DNA from: Reyranella sp.
GTDB lineage: Bacteria > Pseudomonadota > Alphaproteobacteria > Reyranellales > Reyranellaceae
Direction of reading: 5' to 3'
Assembly: GCA_022844015.1 (NCBI GenBank)
Contig: JALHMO010000035.1
Location: 1-46,688, forward strand
Length of the DNA stretch: 46,688 nucleotides
Part shown: positions 39,266-46,688 of the stretch, piece by piece
Layout of the letters: every line of letters begins with the position of its first letter
Numbering within the stretch: position 1 is the first letter of the stretch
The notes under the pieces: generated by a model
The model's database searches: none
What the model was told of the DNA's origin: nothing
What the model saw: the letters and a program-made list of their open reading frames with translations, nothing else
Program-made: the position numbers and the translations under genes

Positions 39266-40428
39266 GGCTCGGTCGACCCGACGGCGAGCGGCCGGGCCAG
39301 CCCTCGACGCGCTCCTCGCGCGCGTCGCTGGCCCTGTCGCTGGCGCTGCACGGGCTGATCGGCCTGCCCCTGCTCGCTGCCGGCTCGGCCGGCAGTGCCT
39401 CGACCGACCAGCCGGCGCTGTTCGTCGAGCTGGCGATGGTGTCTGCCACGCCGAGCGCGACTGCAGACGCCGGCGCCGAGTCTTCCGAACCGGCGCCGCC
39501 GGCCGAGCCGACGACGCAGGACTCGCCGACGGCGCAGGCGGACTCGCGGCCCGACGTCCCGTTGCCGCCGCTGGAGGAGCCGCCGCCGCTCGACACCTCG
39601 ACGATGACCGTCGAGAAGCAGACGCCGGTCGTCGAGCCGGAACCCCCGATCGTCGAGCACGAACCCCCGGTCGTCGAGCGCCCGGCACCCGCCATCGAGC
39701 GCGAGACAAAAACCGTCGAACGTGAGACAAGGATCGATCTGACACCCCCCGAGGAGCCGCCGCCACTCGACCCGGCAACCTTGAAGGTGGAGCGTGAGAT
39801 CAAGATCGACCTGGCGCCGGCAGAAGAACCCCCGCCGCTCGACACGTCGACTCTCCGGCCTCCTGACCCGCCCAGGCCTCCCGACCCGCCCAAGCCCGTC
39901 GCGTCGCCCGAAGCCGTCGAGCCGCCCAAACCCGTCGAGGCGTCCAAGCCTGTCGAGCCGGTCAAGCCGACGCCGCCGCCACCAAAGCCGGCGCCGCCCG
40001 CACAAGCCGCGAAGGCTGCCCCCCCTCGCCCGGCAGCCCCGCGCCCTCCGGGCAAGCCCGCCCCGCCCGCCGGCGGCCCATCCTCGAATTTCGGCTCGAC
40101 CAACGATGCCCGGCAGGCCGCGGCGGGTTTCCTGCCCGCGCCGGCAATCGTGTGGGAACACAAGCCGCGCTTCCGGCATCCGCCGACGCCCGCCGCCTAT
40201 CCGCCGCGCGCCATCGAGCTCAACCAGCAGGGCGAGGCGCTCGTCCGGGTGCGTCTCGACATGGCCGGCACCGCCGTCGAGATCGTCCTGCATCGCAGCA
40301 GCGGCCACCATGCGCTCGACCGTGCCGCCCTGGCGGCGGTCCGCAGCTGGCACTTCCTGCCGGCCATGCGCGACGGCAGGCCCGTTCCCTCCTGGGTCGA
40401 GATCCCGGTCCGTTTCCATCTGCGTTGA
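39259..40428 (+). CDS. tonB: TonB family energy transducer
   Basis: This 389-residue protein has a short N-terminal membrane anchor (about 22-42, ASLALSLALHGLIGLPLLAA) and a very long Pro/Glu/Lys-rich periplasmic linker. The TonB C-terminal domain (about 295-389) has YPPRAIELNQQGEALVRVRL, SGHHALDRAALAAVRSWHFL and PVSWVEIPVRF-like sequence at the end. It should transmit proton-motive energy to the receptor encoded just upstream, whose last 7 bases it overlaps. The linker contains three copies of an EEPPPLD unit about 38-70 residues apart. No exbB/exbD is present in the window. Confidence 0.9.
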   Translation: MVRLGRPDGERPGQPSTRSSRASLALSLALHGLIGLPLLAAGSAGSASTDQPALFVELAMVSATPSATADAGAESSEPAPPAEPTTQDSPTAQADSRPDVPLPPLEEPPPLDTSTMTVEKQTPVVEPEPPIVEHEPPVVERPAPAIERETKTVERETRIDLTPPEEPPPLDPATLKVEREIKIDLAPAEEPPPLDTSTLRPPDPPRPPDPPKPVASPEAVEPPKPVEASKPVEPVKPTPPPPKPAPPAQAAKAAPPRPAAPRPPGKPAPPAGGPSSNFGSTNDARQAAAGFLPAPAIVWEHKPRFRHPPTPAAYPPRAIELNQQGEALVRVRLDMAGTAVEIVLHRSSGHHALDRAALAAVRSWHFLPAMRDGRPVPSWVEIPVRFHLR

Positions 40429-40439
40429 AGGAGAATTGC

Positions 40440-41489
40440 ATGCAACCGTCCCCCTCGACCGCGCTCGCGGAGCGCTGGAGCCAGCTGCGCAGCGAGAAGC
40501 CCACGCTGCGCATCCGCGACGCCGCGCTGACGCTCGGCGTCAGCGAGGCCGAGCTGGTGGCGCTGGGTGTCGGCAAGACGGTCACGCCTCTCGGCAACGA
40601 CTGGCGGGGGCTGCTCAACGGGTTGCCGGCGGTCGGGCGGGTGATGTGCCTGACGCGCAACGAGCACTGCGTGCATGAACGCCACGGCCGCTTCGAGGAC
40701 GTCCAGGTCGGCGGCCCGCACGGCCTGGTGCTCGGCGCCGATATCGATCTTCGCCTCTTCCTCGGCAATTGGCGCTACGGCTTTGCCGTGCGCGAGCCGC
40801 TCGAGCAGGGCGAGCGGCTCAGCCTGCAGTTCTTCGATCCGTCGGGCGACGCCGTGCACAAGATCTACGCCACCGCGGAGACCGATCGTCAGGCCTTCGA
40901 CGCGCTGATCGCGCGTCACCGCGCCGACGTCCCGACGAGCCTGGCGCTCGTGCCGCGTCCCGCCGAGGCCGTGGACCGCCCCGACCCGGAGATCGACCTC
41001 GATGGCTTGCGCAAGGCGTGGCGGGCGATGAAGGACACGCACGAGTTCTTCGGCATGCTGGGCAAGTTCAAGGTCGGCCGGGTGCAGGCGCTGCGCCTGG
41101 TCGGCGAGGAATTCTCGCGCGAGCTGCCGGCGCGCTCGCTGCGCGACGCGATCGAGGCGGCGAGTCGCGAGGCCGTGCCGATCATGATCTTCGTCGGCAA
41201 TCGCGGCTGCATCCAGATCCACAGCGGCCCGGTCGAGCGCCTGCTCGATGTGCCGGGCTGGTTCAACATCGTCGATCCGACGTTCAACCTGCACCTGCGC
41301 GATGCCGGCGTCGCCCGCGTGTTCTCGGTGCGCAAGCCGACCGACGACGGCATCGTGACCTCGATCGAGGCGTTCGACGCGCTCGACCGCAACATCCTGC
41401 TGATGTTCGGCGCACGCAAGCCGGGCAAGCCCGAGCTCGAGGAGTGGCGCACGCTGGTCACCGGGATCGAGAAGCGGGCCGCTTCGTGA
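40440..41489 (+). CDS. hmuS: Hemin-degrading factor HmuS/HemS
   Basis: This 349-residue cytoplasmic haem-handling protein of the HemS/ChuS family is built of two similar halves (LRIRDAALTLGVSEAELVAL and NEHCVHERHGRFEDVQ in the first; MKDTHEFFGMLGKFKVGRVQ and IFVGNRGCIQIHSGPVERL in the second). It accepts imported haem for storage or breakdown. An AAGGAG site 6 bases before ATG 40440 supports the start, 11 bases after tonB. Confidence 0.93.
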   Translation: MQPSPSTALAERWSQLRSEKPTLRIRDAALTLGVSEAELVALGVGKTVTPLGNDWRGLLNGLPAVGRVMCLTRNEHCVHERHGRFEDVQVGGPHGLVLGADIDLRLFLGNWRYGFAVREPLEQGERLSLQFFDPSGDAVHKIYATAETDRQAFDALIARHRADVPTSLALVPRPAEAVDRPDPEIDLDGLRKAWRAMKDTHEFFGMLGKFKVGRVQALRLVGEEFSRELPARSLRDAIEAASREAVPIMIFVGNRGCIQIHSGPVERLLDVPGWFNIVDPTFNLHLRDAGVARVFSVRKPTDDGIVTSIEAFDALDRNILLMFGARKPGKPELEEWRTLVTGIEKRAAS

Positions 41490-41532
41490 GCCCGGCCAAG
41501 CTCGGCCAGGGCACCCTGAAGTGGCTCAAGAC

Positions 41533-41655
41533 TCCGTCATCCCGAGCGGAGCCGCCCGCAGGGCGGCGCAGTCGAGGGACCTTTCTTCCAGATGCCGCAA
41601 CAAGAAAGGTCCCTCCACTACGCCTCGCTGCGCTCGGCTCCGGTCGGGATGACGA
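41533..41655. repeat. Hairpin element, family A copy 4, within the hmu operon
   Basis: A copy of the dispersed element (CCGTCATCCCGAGC to GGGATGACGA, with the GAGGGACCTTTCTT/AAGAAAGGTCCCTC central stem) fills the 179-base hmuS-hmuT gap. Its eroded right end runs into the first codons of hmuT. It could separate expression of the haem-degrading protein from the transporter. Confidence 0.85.
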
Positions 41656-41668
41656 TCCTTTTTGTCGT

Positions 41669-42547
41669 ATGCAAACGTCCTGCGCATTCGGTCGCCGCAC
41701 GGCGTTGATCGCGGCGGCGGCCGCGACGCTCGCCGCGCCGGCGGCGCGTGCCGAGAGAGCGCCGCGCATCGTGTCGATCGGCAGCTCGCTCACCGAGATC
41801 ATCTATGCGCTCGGCGCGGAAAATCTGCTGGTCGGCGTCGACACGACCAGCCTTTACCCGGCCCAGGCGCGTGCCCTGCCGCAGGTCGGCTACATGCGGG
41901 CGCTGTCGGCCGAGGGCGTGCTGTCGCTGAAGCCGACCCTGATTCTCGCCACCACGGCGGCGGGCCCGGCCACGACCCTCGACCAGCTGCGCGGCACCGG
42001 CATCGAGGTGCTGGTCCTGCCCGACCGCTACGACTACGACAGCGTGGTCGCCAAGATCGCCGCGGTCGGCAAGCTCACCGGCAAGTCGGCCGAGGCCGAA
42101 GCGATGATCGCGCACGGCCGCGCCGAGATGGCGGCGCTGTCGGCACGGCTCGCCAGGGCGGGCAACAGGCCGCGCGTGCTGTTCCTGCTGTCGATGGGCG
42201 GCGGCGCGCCGCAGGCCGCCGGCCGCGACACGGCGGCGGATGGAATCATCAAGCTGGCGGGCGGCGTCAATGCCGTCGACGGCTATGCCGGCTACCGCGC
42301 GCTCACGCCGGAGGCGGTGATCGCCTCGCGCGCCGACTTCGTGCTGGTGACGCGCCAGACCGTGGACGCGCTGGGCGGCGTCAAGGCGATCCTCGACCAG
42401 CCGGCGATCAGCCGCACGCCTGCCGGCCGCGACGGCAAGGTGCTGCAGTTCGATGCGCTGCTGCTGCTGGGCTTCGGTCCGCGCACGCCGCAGGCCGCCG
42501 AGGAGCTGGCGAGCGCGCTCCACCCCGACCTCGTTCGCACCCGGTGA
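41669..42547 (+). CDS. hmuT: Haem ABC transporter substrate-binding protein HmuT
   Basis: This 292-residue periplasmic binding protein has a signal peptide (about 8-29, with a Tat-like FGRRTALIAAAA and cleavage near ARA-ER) and a class III (BtuF/HmuT) fold: RIVSIGSSLTEIIYALGAEN, LVGVDTTSLYP, SLKPTLILATTAAGP, LLSMGGGAPQAAGRDTAADG. It delivers haem to HmuUV. The chosen ATG lies at the edge of the preceding repeat; no better in-frame ATG precedes the signal peptide. Confidence 0.9.
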   Translation: MQTSCAFGRRTALIAAAAATLAAPAARAERAPRIVSIGSSLTEIIYALGAENLLVGVDTTSLYPAQARALPQVGYMRALSAEGVLSLKPTLILATTAAGPATTLDQLRGTGIEVLVLPDRYDYDSVVAKIAAVGKLTGKSAEAEAMIAHGRAEMAALSARLARAGNRPRVLFLLSMGGGAPQAAGRDTAADGIIKLAGGVNAVDGYAGYRALTPEAVIASRADFVLVTRQTVDALGGVKAILDQPAISRTPAGRDGKVLQFDALLLLGFGPRTPQAAEELASALHPDLVRTR

Positions 42548-43589
42548 GCGCTCCCGCCTTGGGCGTCGCCGCCTTGCGGCGGCCGATCCCGCTGTTCGCG
42601 CTCGCCGCCGTCCTGAGCGTGCTGGGTGGCCTGTGCATCGGCGCCTTCCCCGTGAGCGTCGCCGACCTGCTGTCGGCAATCGGCCTTTCCAGCGCGCCGA
42701 TCGACGACACCACGGCGACGGTGCTCTATGCCATCCGCGCGCCGCGCGTGCTGGCGGCCTTCGCCGTCGGCGCCGCGCTGGCGGCCGGCGGTGCGGCGAT
42801 GCAGAGCCTGTTCCGCAACCCGCTGGCCGATCCCGGCCTGCTCGGCGTGTCGAGCGGGGCCGCGCTCGCCGCCGTGACGGTGATCGTGCTGGGCGAGAAG
42901 GTGATGCACATCGTGCCGCCGCCGCTCAAGCCGTGGCTGCTGCCGATCGCGGCCTTCCTGGGCGGCCTTGCAGCGACCATCGTCGTCTACCGGCTCGCCG
43001 CGCGCGACGGCATCACCCTCGTCGGCACGCTGCTCCTGGCCGGCATCGCCATCAACGCCATCGCCGCGGCCGGCATCGGCATGCTGGTGTTCATCGCCGA
43101 CGAGCAGCAGCTGCGCACCTTGATCTTCTGGACCATGGGCGGCTTCGGCGCCGTCACCTGGGTGGCCATCCTGCCCACCCTGCTGGTGCTGGCGATCGCC
43201 GTGCCGACCCTGCTGCCGGCTGCCCACCTGCTCGATGCACTGTCCCTGGGCGAGCGCGAGGCCGGGCATGTCGGCGTCGACGTCGAGCGGCTGAAGCGGC
43301 GCCTGGTGACGCAGGTGGCGCTGGCGGTCGGCGCCAGCGTGGCGATCTCGGGCACCGTCGGCTTCGTCGGCCTGGTCGCGCCGCACATCGTGCGCCTGCT
43401 GCTGGGGCCGGCGCATCGCACCCTGCTGCCCGCCGCCGCCCTGTTCGGCGGCGCCTTCGTGGTGCTGGCCGACGCGCTCGCCCGCACGATCGTCTCGCCG
43501 GCCGAGCTGCCGATCGGCGTGCTGACCGCCCTGGTCGGCGGCCCGTTCTTCCTCTGGCTGCTGGCCGGCCGCGCCGCCCGGGGCGGCCT

Positions 43590-43593
<4 letters not shown>
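42544..43593 (+). CDS. hmuU: Haem ABC transporter permease HmuU
   Basis: This 349-residue FecCD-family permease has about ten helices and the landmarks RAPRVLAAFAVGAALAAGGA, QSLFRNPLADPGLLGVSSGA, GTLLLAGIAINAIAAAGIGM and FVGLVAPHIVRLLLGPAHR. GTG 42544 overlaps the hmuT stop by 4 bases (GTGA). Confidence 0.94.
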
Positions 43594-44378
<785 letters not shown>

Positions 44379-44386
44379 GAATCTTT

Positions 44387-44457
44387 GTCTTCCGGACCGC
44401 GAGCGTCTCGCTCGCTCATGCATTCTGAGCGAGCGAGACGCTCGCGGTCCAGAAGAC
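44387..44457. terminator. Long perfect palindrome after hmuV
   Basis: A 25-bp perfect stem (44394-44418 with 44426-44450; GGACCGCGAGCGTCTCGCTC and onward) has a 7-base loop, TGCATTC. Allowing one mismatch, pairing extends 7 bases further on each side. It sits 15 bases after the hmuV stop and probably ends the hmu transcript. It lacks a T-run and may itself be a dispersed repeat. Confidence 0.7.
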
Positions 44458-44584
44458 CATGAGGATGACGGTCACCACAAGGTCACTCCCGCAGGCCCCT
44501 GCGACGCGCAGCATCGAAATCATCGCCAAAGCCGGCGCCTTTGGACATAAACAAGCCGGATTTACTGGCTGATATCGGCGGGCC

Positions 44585-45871
44585 ATGGGCGACCGTCCCA
44601 CCCTGATCGTGACCACCCGTCTCGGCGTCCGGCCGCTGGGCGTGCGCGGCGATCCGCTGCATGCGGTCGCGAGCCAGCTCCTCGCCGTCATCCGCCGTCG
44701 CCTGGGCGACGGGCCGGCGAACCTTCTGGCCGATCCGCAGCTGCGCGAGACCGGCGACGGCATCGACTGGTACGCCGCGCGCTCCGGTCCGGTGCAGCGC
44801 CTCGCCGATCTCGGCGAGAGCGAGCGCACGCAGGCGATGGCCGCGGTCGAGCAGCATCTCGACGCGATCCGCCGGCTCGGCGCGCAACTGCAGGCGCCAT
44901 CAGCGGCCACCGAAGCGCACCTGATCGGCCGCTCGCTCGAGCTCGCGACCCGCCGCCCGTCGGACGACTTCATCTATGTGGTCGGCGGCGAGCCGGTGAT
45001 CGTCGCCTGGGGCTACGAAGCCGACGCCGTGGCGAGCCTGCAGCCCGTCGCCCTGCCCATGGCGCCGCAGCCGTCGCCAATCGCGACCGCCGCCGCCACG
45101 ACTCTGGCCAGCGTGCCCGCCGTGCCGGCGACGCGCCTCGCCTGGGCGCCGTGGCTCAGCGCCCTGCTGTTCGGCCTGCTCCTGCTTCTGCTTCTGCTGG
45201 CGACGTCGTGGCTGATGCGCGCCTGCGCGCCGGTCGGACCCGACGTCACCATCGCCACCCACGAGACGCCCGCCCCGCCGCCGCCGGAAGCGCCACCCGA
45301 TCCGACGCCGCTGCTGAAGGCTTCACTCGACAATGCCGAGGCCAACGAAGGCAAGCTCAAGGCCGAGCTGGCCGCGCTCGAGCTCGAGCTCAGGAACAAG
45401 ATCGCCGCCTGCAAGCCCATCGAGCCGCCCAAGCCGCCGCCGCCACCGCCGCCGGTCGCAGCCGCCAAACCGCCGGCCCCGCCTCCGCCACCACCGCCAC
45501 AGCAACGTCCGCCACCGCCACCGCAGCAGGCCTCGCTGCCGCCCGCTCCGCCCCTCAATCGCCCGCCGCCGGGCCAGCTGCCGTGCAACTGGTCGGGCGA
45601 TTCGGGCGGCGAAGGCGTGACACGCAATCGCCACTATCTGGGTGACAAGCCGGGTTTCGTCGGCATCAACTACAATCTCTACGTCAAGCCGGACGACATC
45701 AGGGTGGTGTATCGTGGCCAGGTGCTCAACGGCACCGGCGGCCCGCGCAGCGGCCGCGGCGGCTTCGGCTTCGATTGGAAGCCGGTGGCCGGGGATTATT
45801 CGGTCGATGTCATCGTAACAGGAGAGATGTGGGGTACGCGCTGGACGTACGCCATGGTCTGCCCACGCTGA
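44585..45871 (+). CDS. SrfA-like membrane protein with proline-rich linker and C-terminal beta domain
   Basis: This is a 428-residue protein. Residues about 1-145 resemble the N-terminal domain of SrfA from srfABC virulence/toxin-type loci: a helical segment, then GIDWYAARSGPVQRLADL, and FIYVVGGEPVIVAWGYE at the end. One membrane helix (about 190-212, LSALLFGLLLLLLLLATSWL) follows an Ala/Pro stretch. Then come a short coiled coil (about 240-275), a polyproline linker (about 280-335) and a C-terminal beta-rich domain (about 338-428) with paired cysteines (LPCNWSG near its start, MVCPR at the end). The same N-terminal motifs recur in the next gene. Function is unknown. Confidence 0.7.
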   Translation: MGDRPTLIVTTRLGVRPLGVRGDPLHAVASQLLAVIRRRLGDGPANLLADPQLRETGDGIDWYAARSGPVQRLADLGESERTQAMAAVEQHLDAIRRLGAQLQAPSAATEAHLIGRSLELATRRPSDDFIYVVGGEPVIVAWGYEADAVASLQPVALPMAPQPSPIATAAATTLASVPAVPATRLAWAPWLSALLFGLLLLLLLLATSWLMRACAPVGPDVTIATHETPAPPPPEAPPDPTPLLKASLDNAEANEGKLKAELAALELELRNKIAACKPIEPPKPPPPPPPVAAAKPPAPPPPPPPQQRPPPPPQQASLPPAPPLNRPPPGQLPCNWSGDSGGEGVTRNRHYLGDKPGFVGINYNLYVKPDDIRVVYRGQVLNGTGGPRSGRGGFGFDWKPVAGDYSVDVIVTGEMWGTRWTYAMVCPR

Positions 45872-45902
45872 GAATCTGAGAAATTGTCGCCAGGGAATCC
45901 GG

Positions 45903-46688
45903 ATGGCCGCAGGACCCCTTCTCGTCAGTGAACCGCTGCAGCGCTATCGGGCGCTCGGCATGGCGGGCGATCCCGTTTGGCGCGCCGCCGGGCAGCTGCG
46001 CACCGCCGTGACCGCGCGCCTGTCGCGCCGTCACGCCGATCTGCTGGCCATTCCCGAGGTCGACCCGACCGGACGGCAGATCGACTGGTACGCCCCGTTC
46101 GACGGCACGGTGCGCAGCCTCGCCGACCTCGACGAGGCCGAACGCGCCGCCGTGCTCGACGAGGTTCGTCGCCTGCACGACGACCTGTCGAGCCTCGCCG
46201 AATCGATGGAGGCACCCGCGCGGTCGGGCGCCGAGCGCAATTTCGCGCGCCTGCTGCGACACGCCCTGACGGCGCCGGGCGAGGACACGCTCTACGTCGT
46301 CGACGGCAAGCCGGTCATGACGTTCTGGGGCTTCAGCGCCGACGCCGCACTGCCGGGCTCCTTCCTCGCCAGCCCGCCGGTTTCGGCACCGGTGCCGCGG
46401 CCGGGCCTCGCCGCGCAGCCGGCGCCGCACGCCGTGCTCGCCAGCGCACCGGCGGTGGCGGCGGTCGGCGCCGGCTCGACCTGGTGGCAGTGGCTGCTGC
46501 TCGCGGTGCTGCTGCTTCTCCTGCTGGCGCTGGCGGCGTGGCTGGTGCGGCCCTACCTGCCGCGGCTCGAGCCCGTGCTCGAGGCCGAGGCGCGCGAGCG
46601 CGCGCTCGGCATGTCGGTGCGCCAGCCGGCCGAGCTGCAGAAAGCCCGCGTCGACACCCTGCAGCGCGACAGCGAGGCGCTGCGCCTC
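45903..46688 (+). CDS. SrfA-like membrane protein, 3' end beyond the window
   Basis: The frame opens at ATG 45903 and stays open to the window edge (262 codons seen). The N-terminal domain (about 1-140) is a paralogue of the preceding protein and closer to SrfA: QIDWYAPFDGTVRSLADLDE and TLYVVDGKPVMTFWGF. An Ala/Pro stretch precedes one membrane helix (about 195-218, WWQWLLLAVLLLLLLALAAW). A charged helical region (PVLEAEARERALGMSV, QKARVDTLQRDSEALRL) is then cut off. It follows the first paralogue by 31 bases, so they form an operon. srfB- and srfC-like genes would be expected downstream. Confidence 0.7.
   Translation, partial: MAAGPLLVSEPLQRYRALGMAGDPVWRAAGQLRTAVTARLSRRHADLLAIPEVDPTGRQIDWYAPFDGTVRSLADLDEAERAAVLDEVRRLHDDLSSLAESMEAPARSGAERNFARLLRHALTAPGEDTLYVVDGKPVMTFWGFSADAALPGSFLASPPVSAPVPRPGLAAQPAPHAVLASAPAVAAVGAGSTWWQWLLLAVLLLLLLALAAWLVRPYLPRLEPVLEAEARERALGMSVRQPAELQKARVDTLQRDSEALRL

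Noticed and set aside
36986..39778. 930-codon minus-strand frame opposite the haem receptor
   Set aside because: It is an antisense shadow with repetitive Arg/Val/Gly composition; the receptor on plus is unambiguous.

Overview
The window is high-GC DNA with tight gene packing, many GTG starts and 4-base stop/start overlaps. Gene content (an ugpBAEC importer, a DivK-like regulator, a HemP/Hmu haem system, kdpFABC-kdpDE, a TerC protein, TPR-glycosyltransferase fusions) and the intergenic repeats suggest an alphaproteobacterium, perhaps a Reyranella-like Rhodospirillales/Hyphomicrobiales member. The genus is inference. No rRNA, tRNA, CRISPR array or intact transposase was seen.

Layout. (1) 411-5525, plus strand: a DsbD/ScsB-type thiol:disulfide transporter, an exported redoxin, a DUF3500 protein with a His-rich N-terminus and a membrane-anchored SGNH-type protein. 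(2) 5654-9874, minus: the glycerol-3-phosphate importer ugpBAEC, with a PHO-box-like sequence upstream. A glycerophosphodiester phosphodiesterase at 16244-16939 could supply its substrate. (3) 9990-15805, minus: a signalling run of Cache/HAMP/GAF histidine kinase, DivK-like receiver, receiver-cyclase fusion and TPR-glycosyltransferase. (4) 16979-20903: an SDR oxidoreductase, a Spy/CpxP-like protein, a gene-poor stretch rich in short repeats, a TerC protein and a small secreted protein, followed by a scrambled nucleotidyltransferase remnant (20939-21247). (5) 21298-23887, minus: a conserved 126-residue protein, a methyltransferase, purC and a carboxymuconolactone decarboxylase-like protein. (6) 24321-35259: a potassium block, with kdpFABC-kdpDE on minus and kup on plus. 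Two extra single-helix microproteins precede kdpF, and nested inverted repeats fill the kdp-kup gap. (7) 35480-44378: a haem/iron block. hemP, a TonB-dependent haem receptor, tonB and hmuSTUV lie on plus. Two uncharacterised genes and a VOC protein diverge from hemP across a Fur-like palindrome. (8) 44585-end: two adjacent SrfA-like membrane proteins, the second cut by the window edge. They probably start an srfABC-type locus.

Families of hairpin-forming repeats sit between genes and inside operons (ugpB/ugpA, kdpB/kdpC, hmuS/hmuT). One 185-bp copy has near-perfect terminal inverted repeats and 13-bp flanking direct repeats, as a MITE would. The least described content is the SrfA-like pair, the kdp leader microproteins, the hemP-divergent Cys-rich gene pair and the scrambled nucleotidyltransferase.
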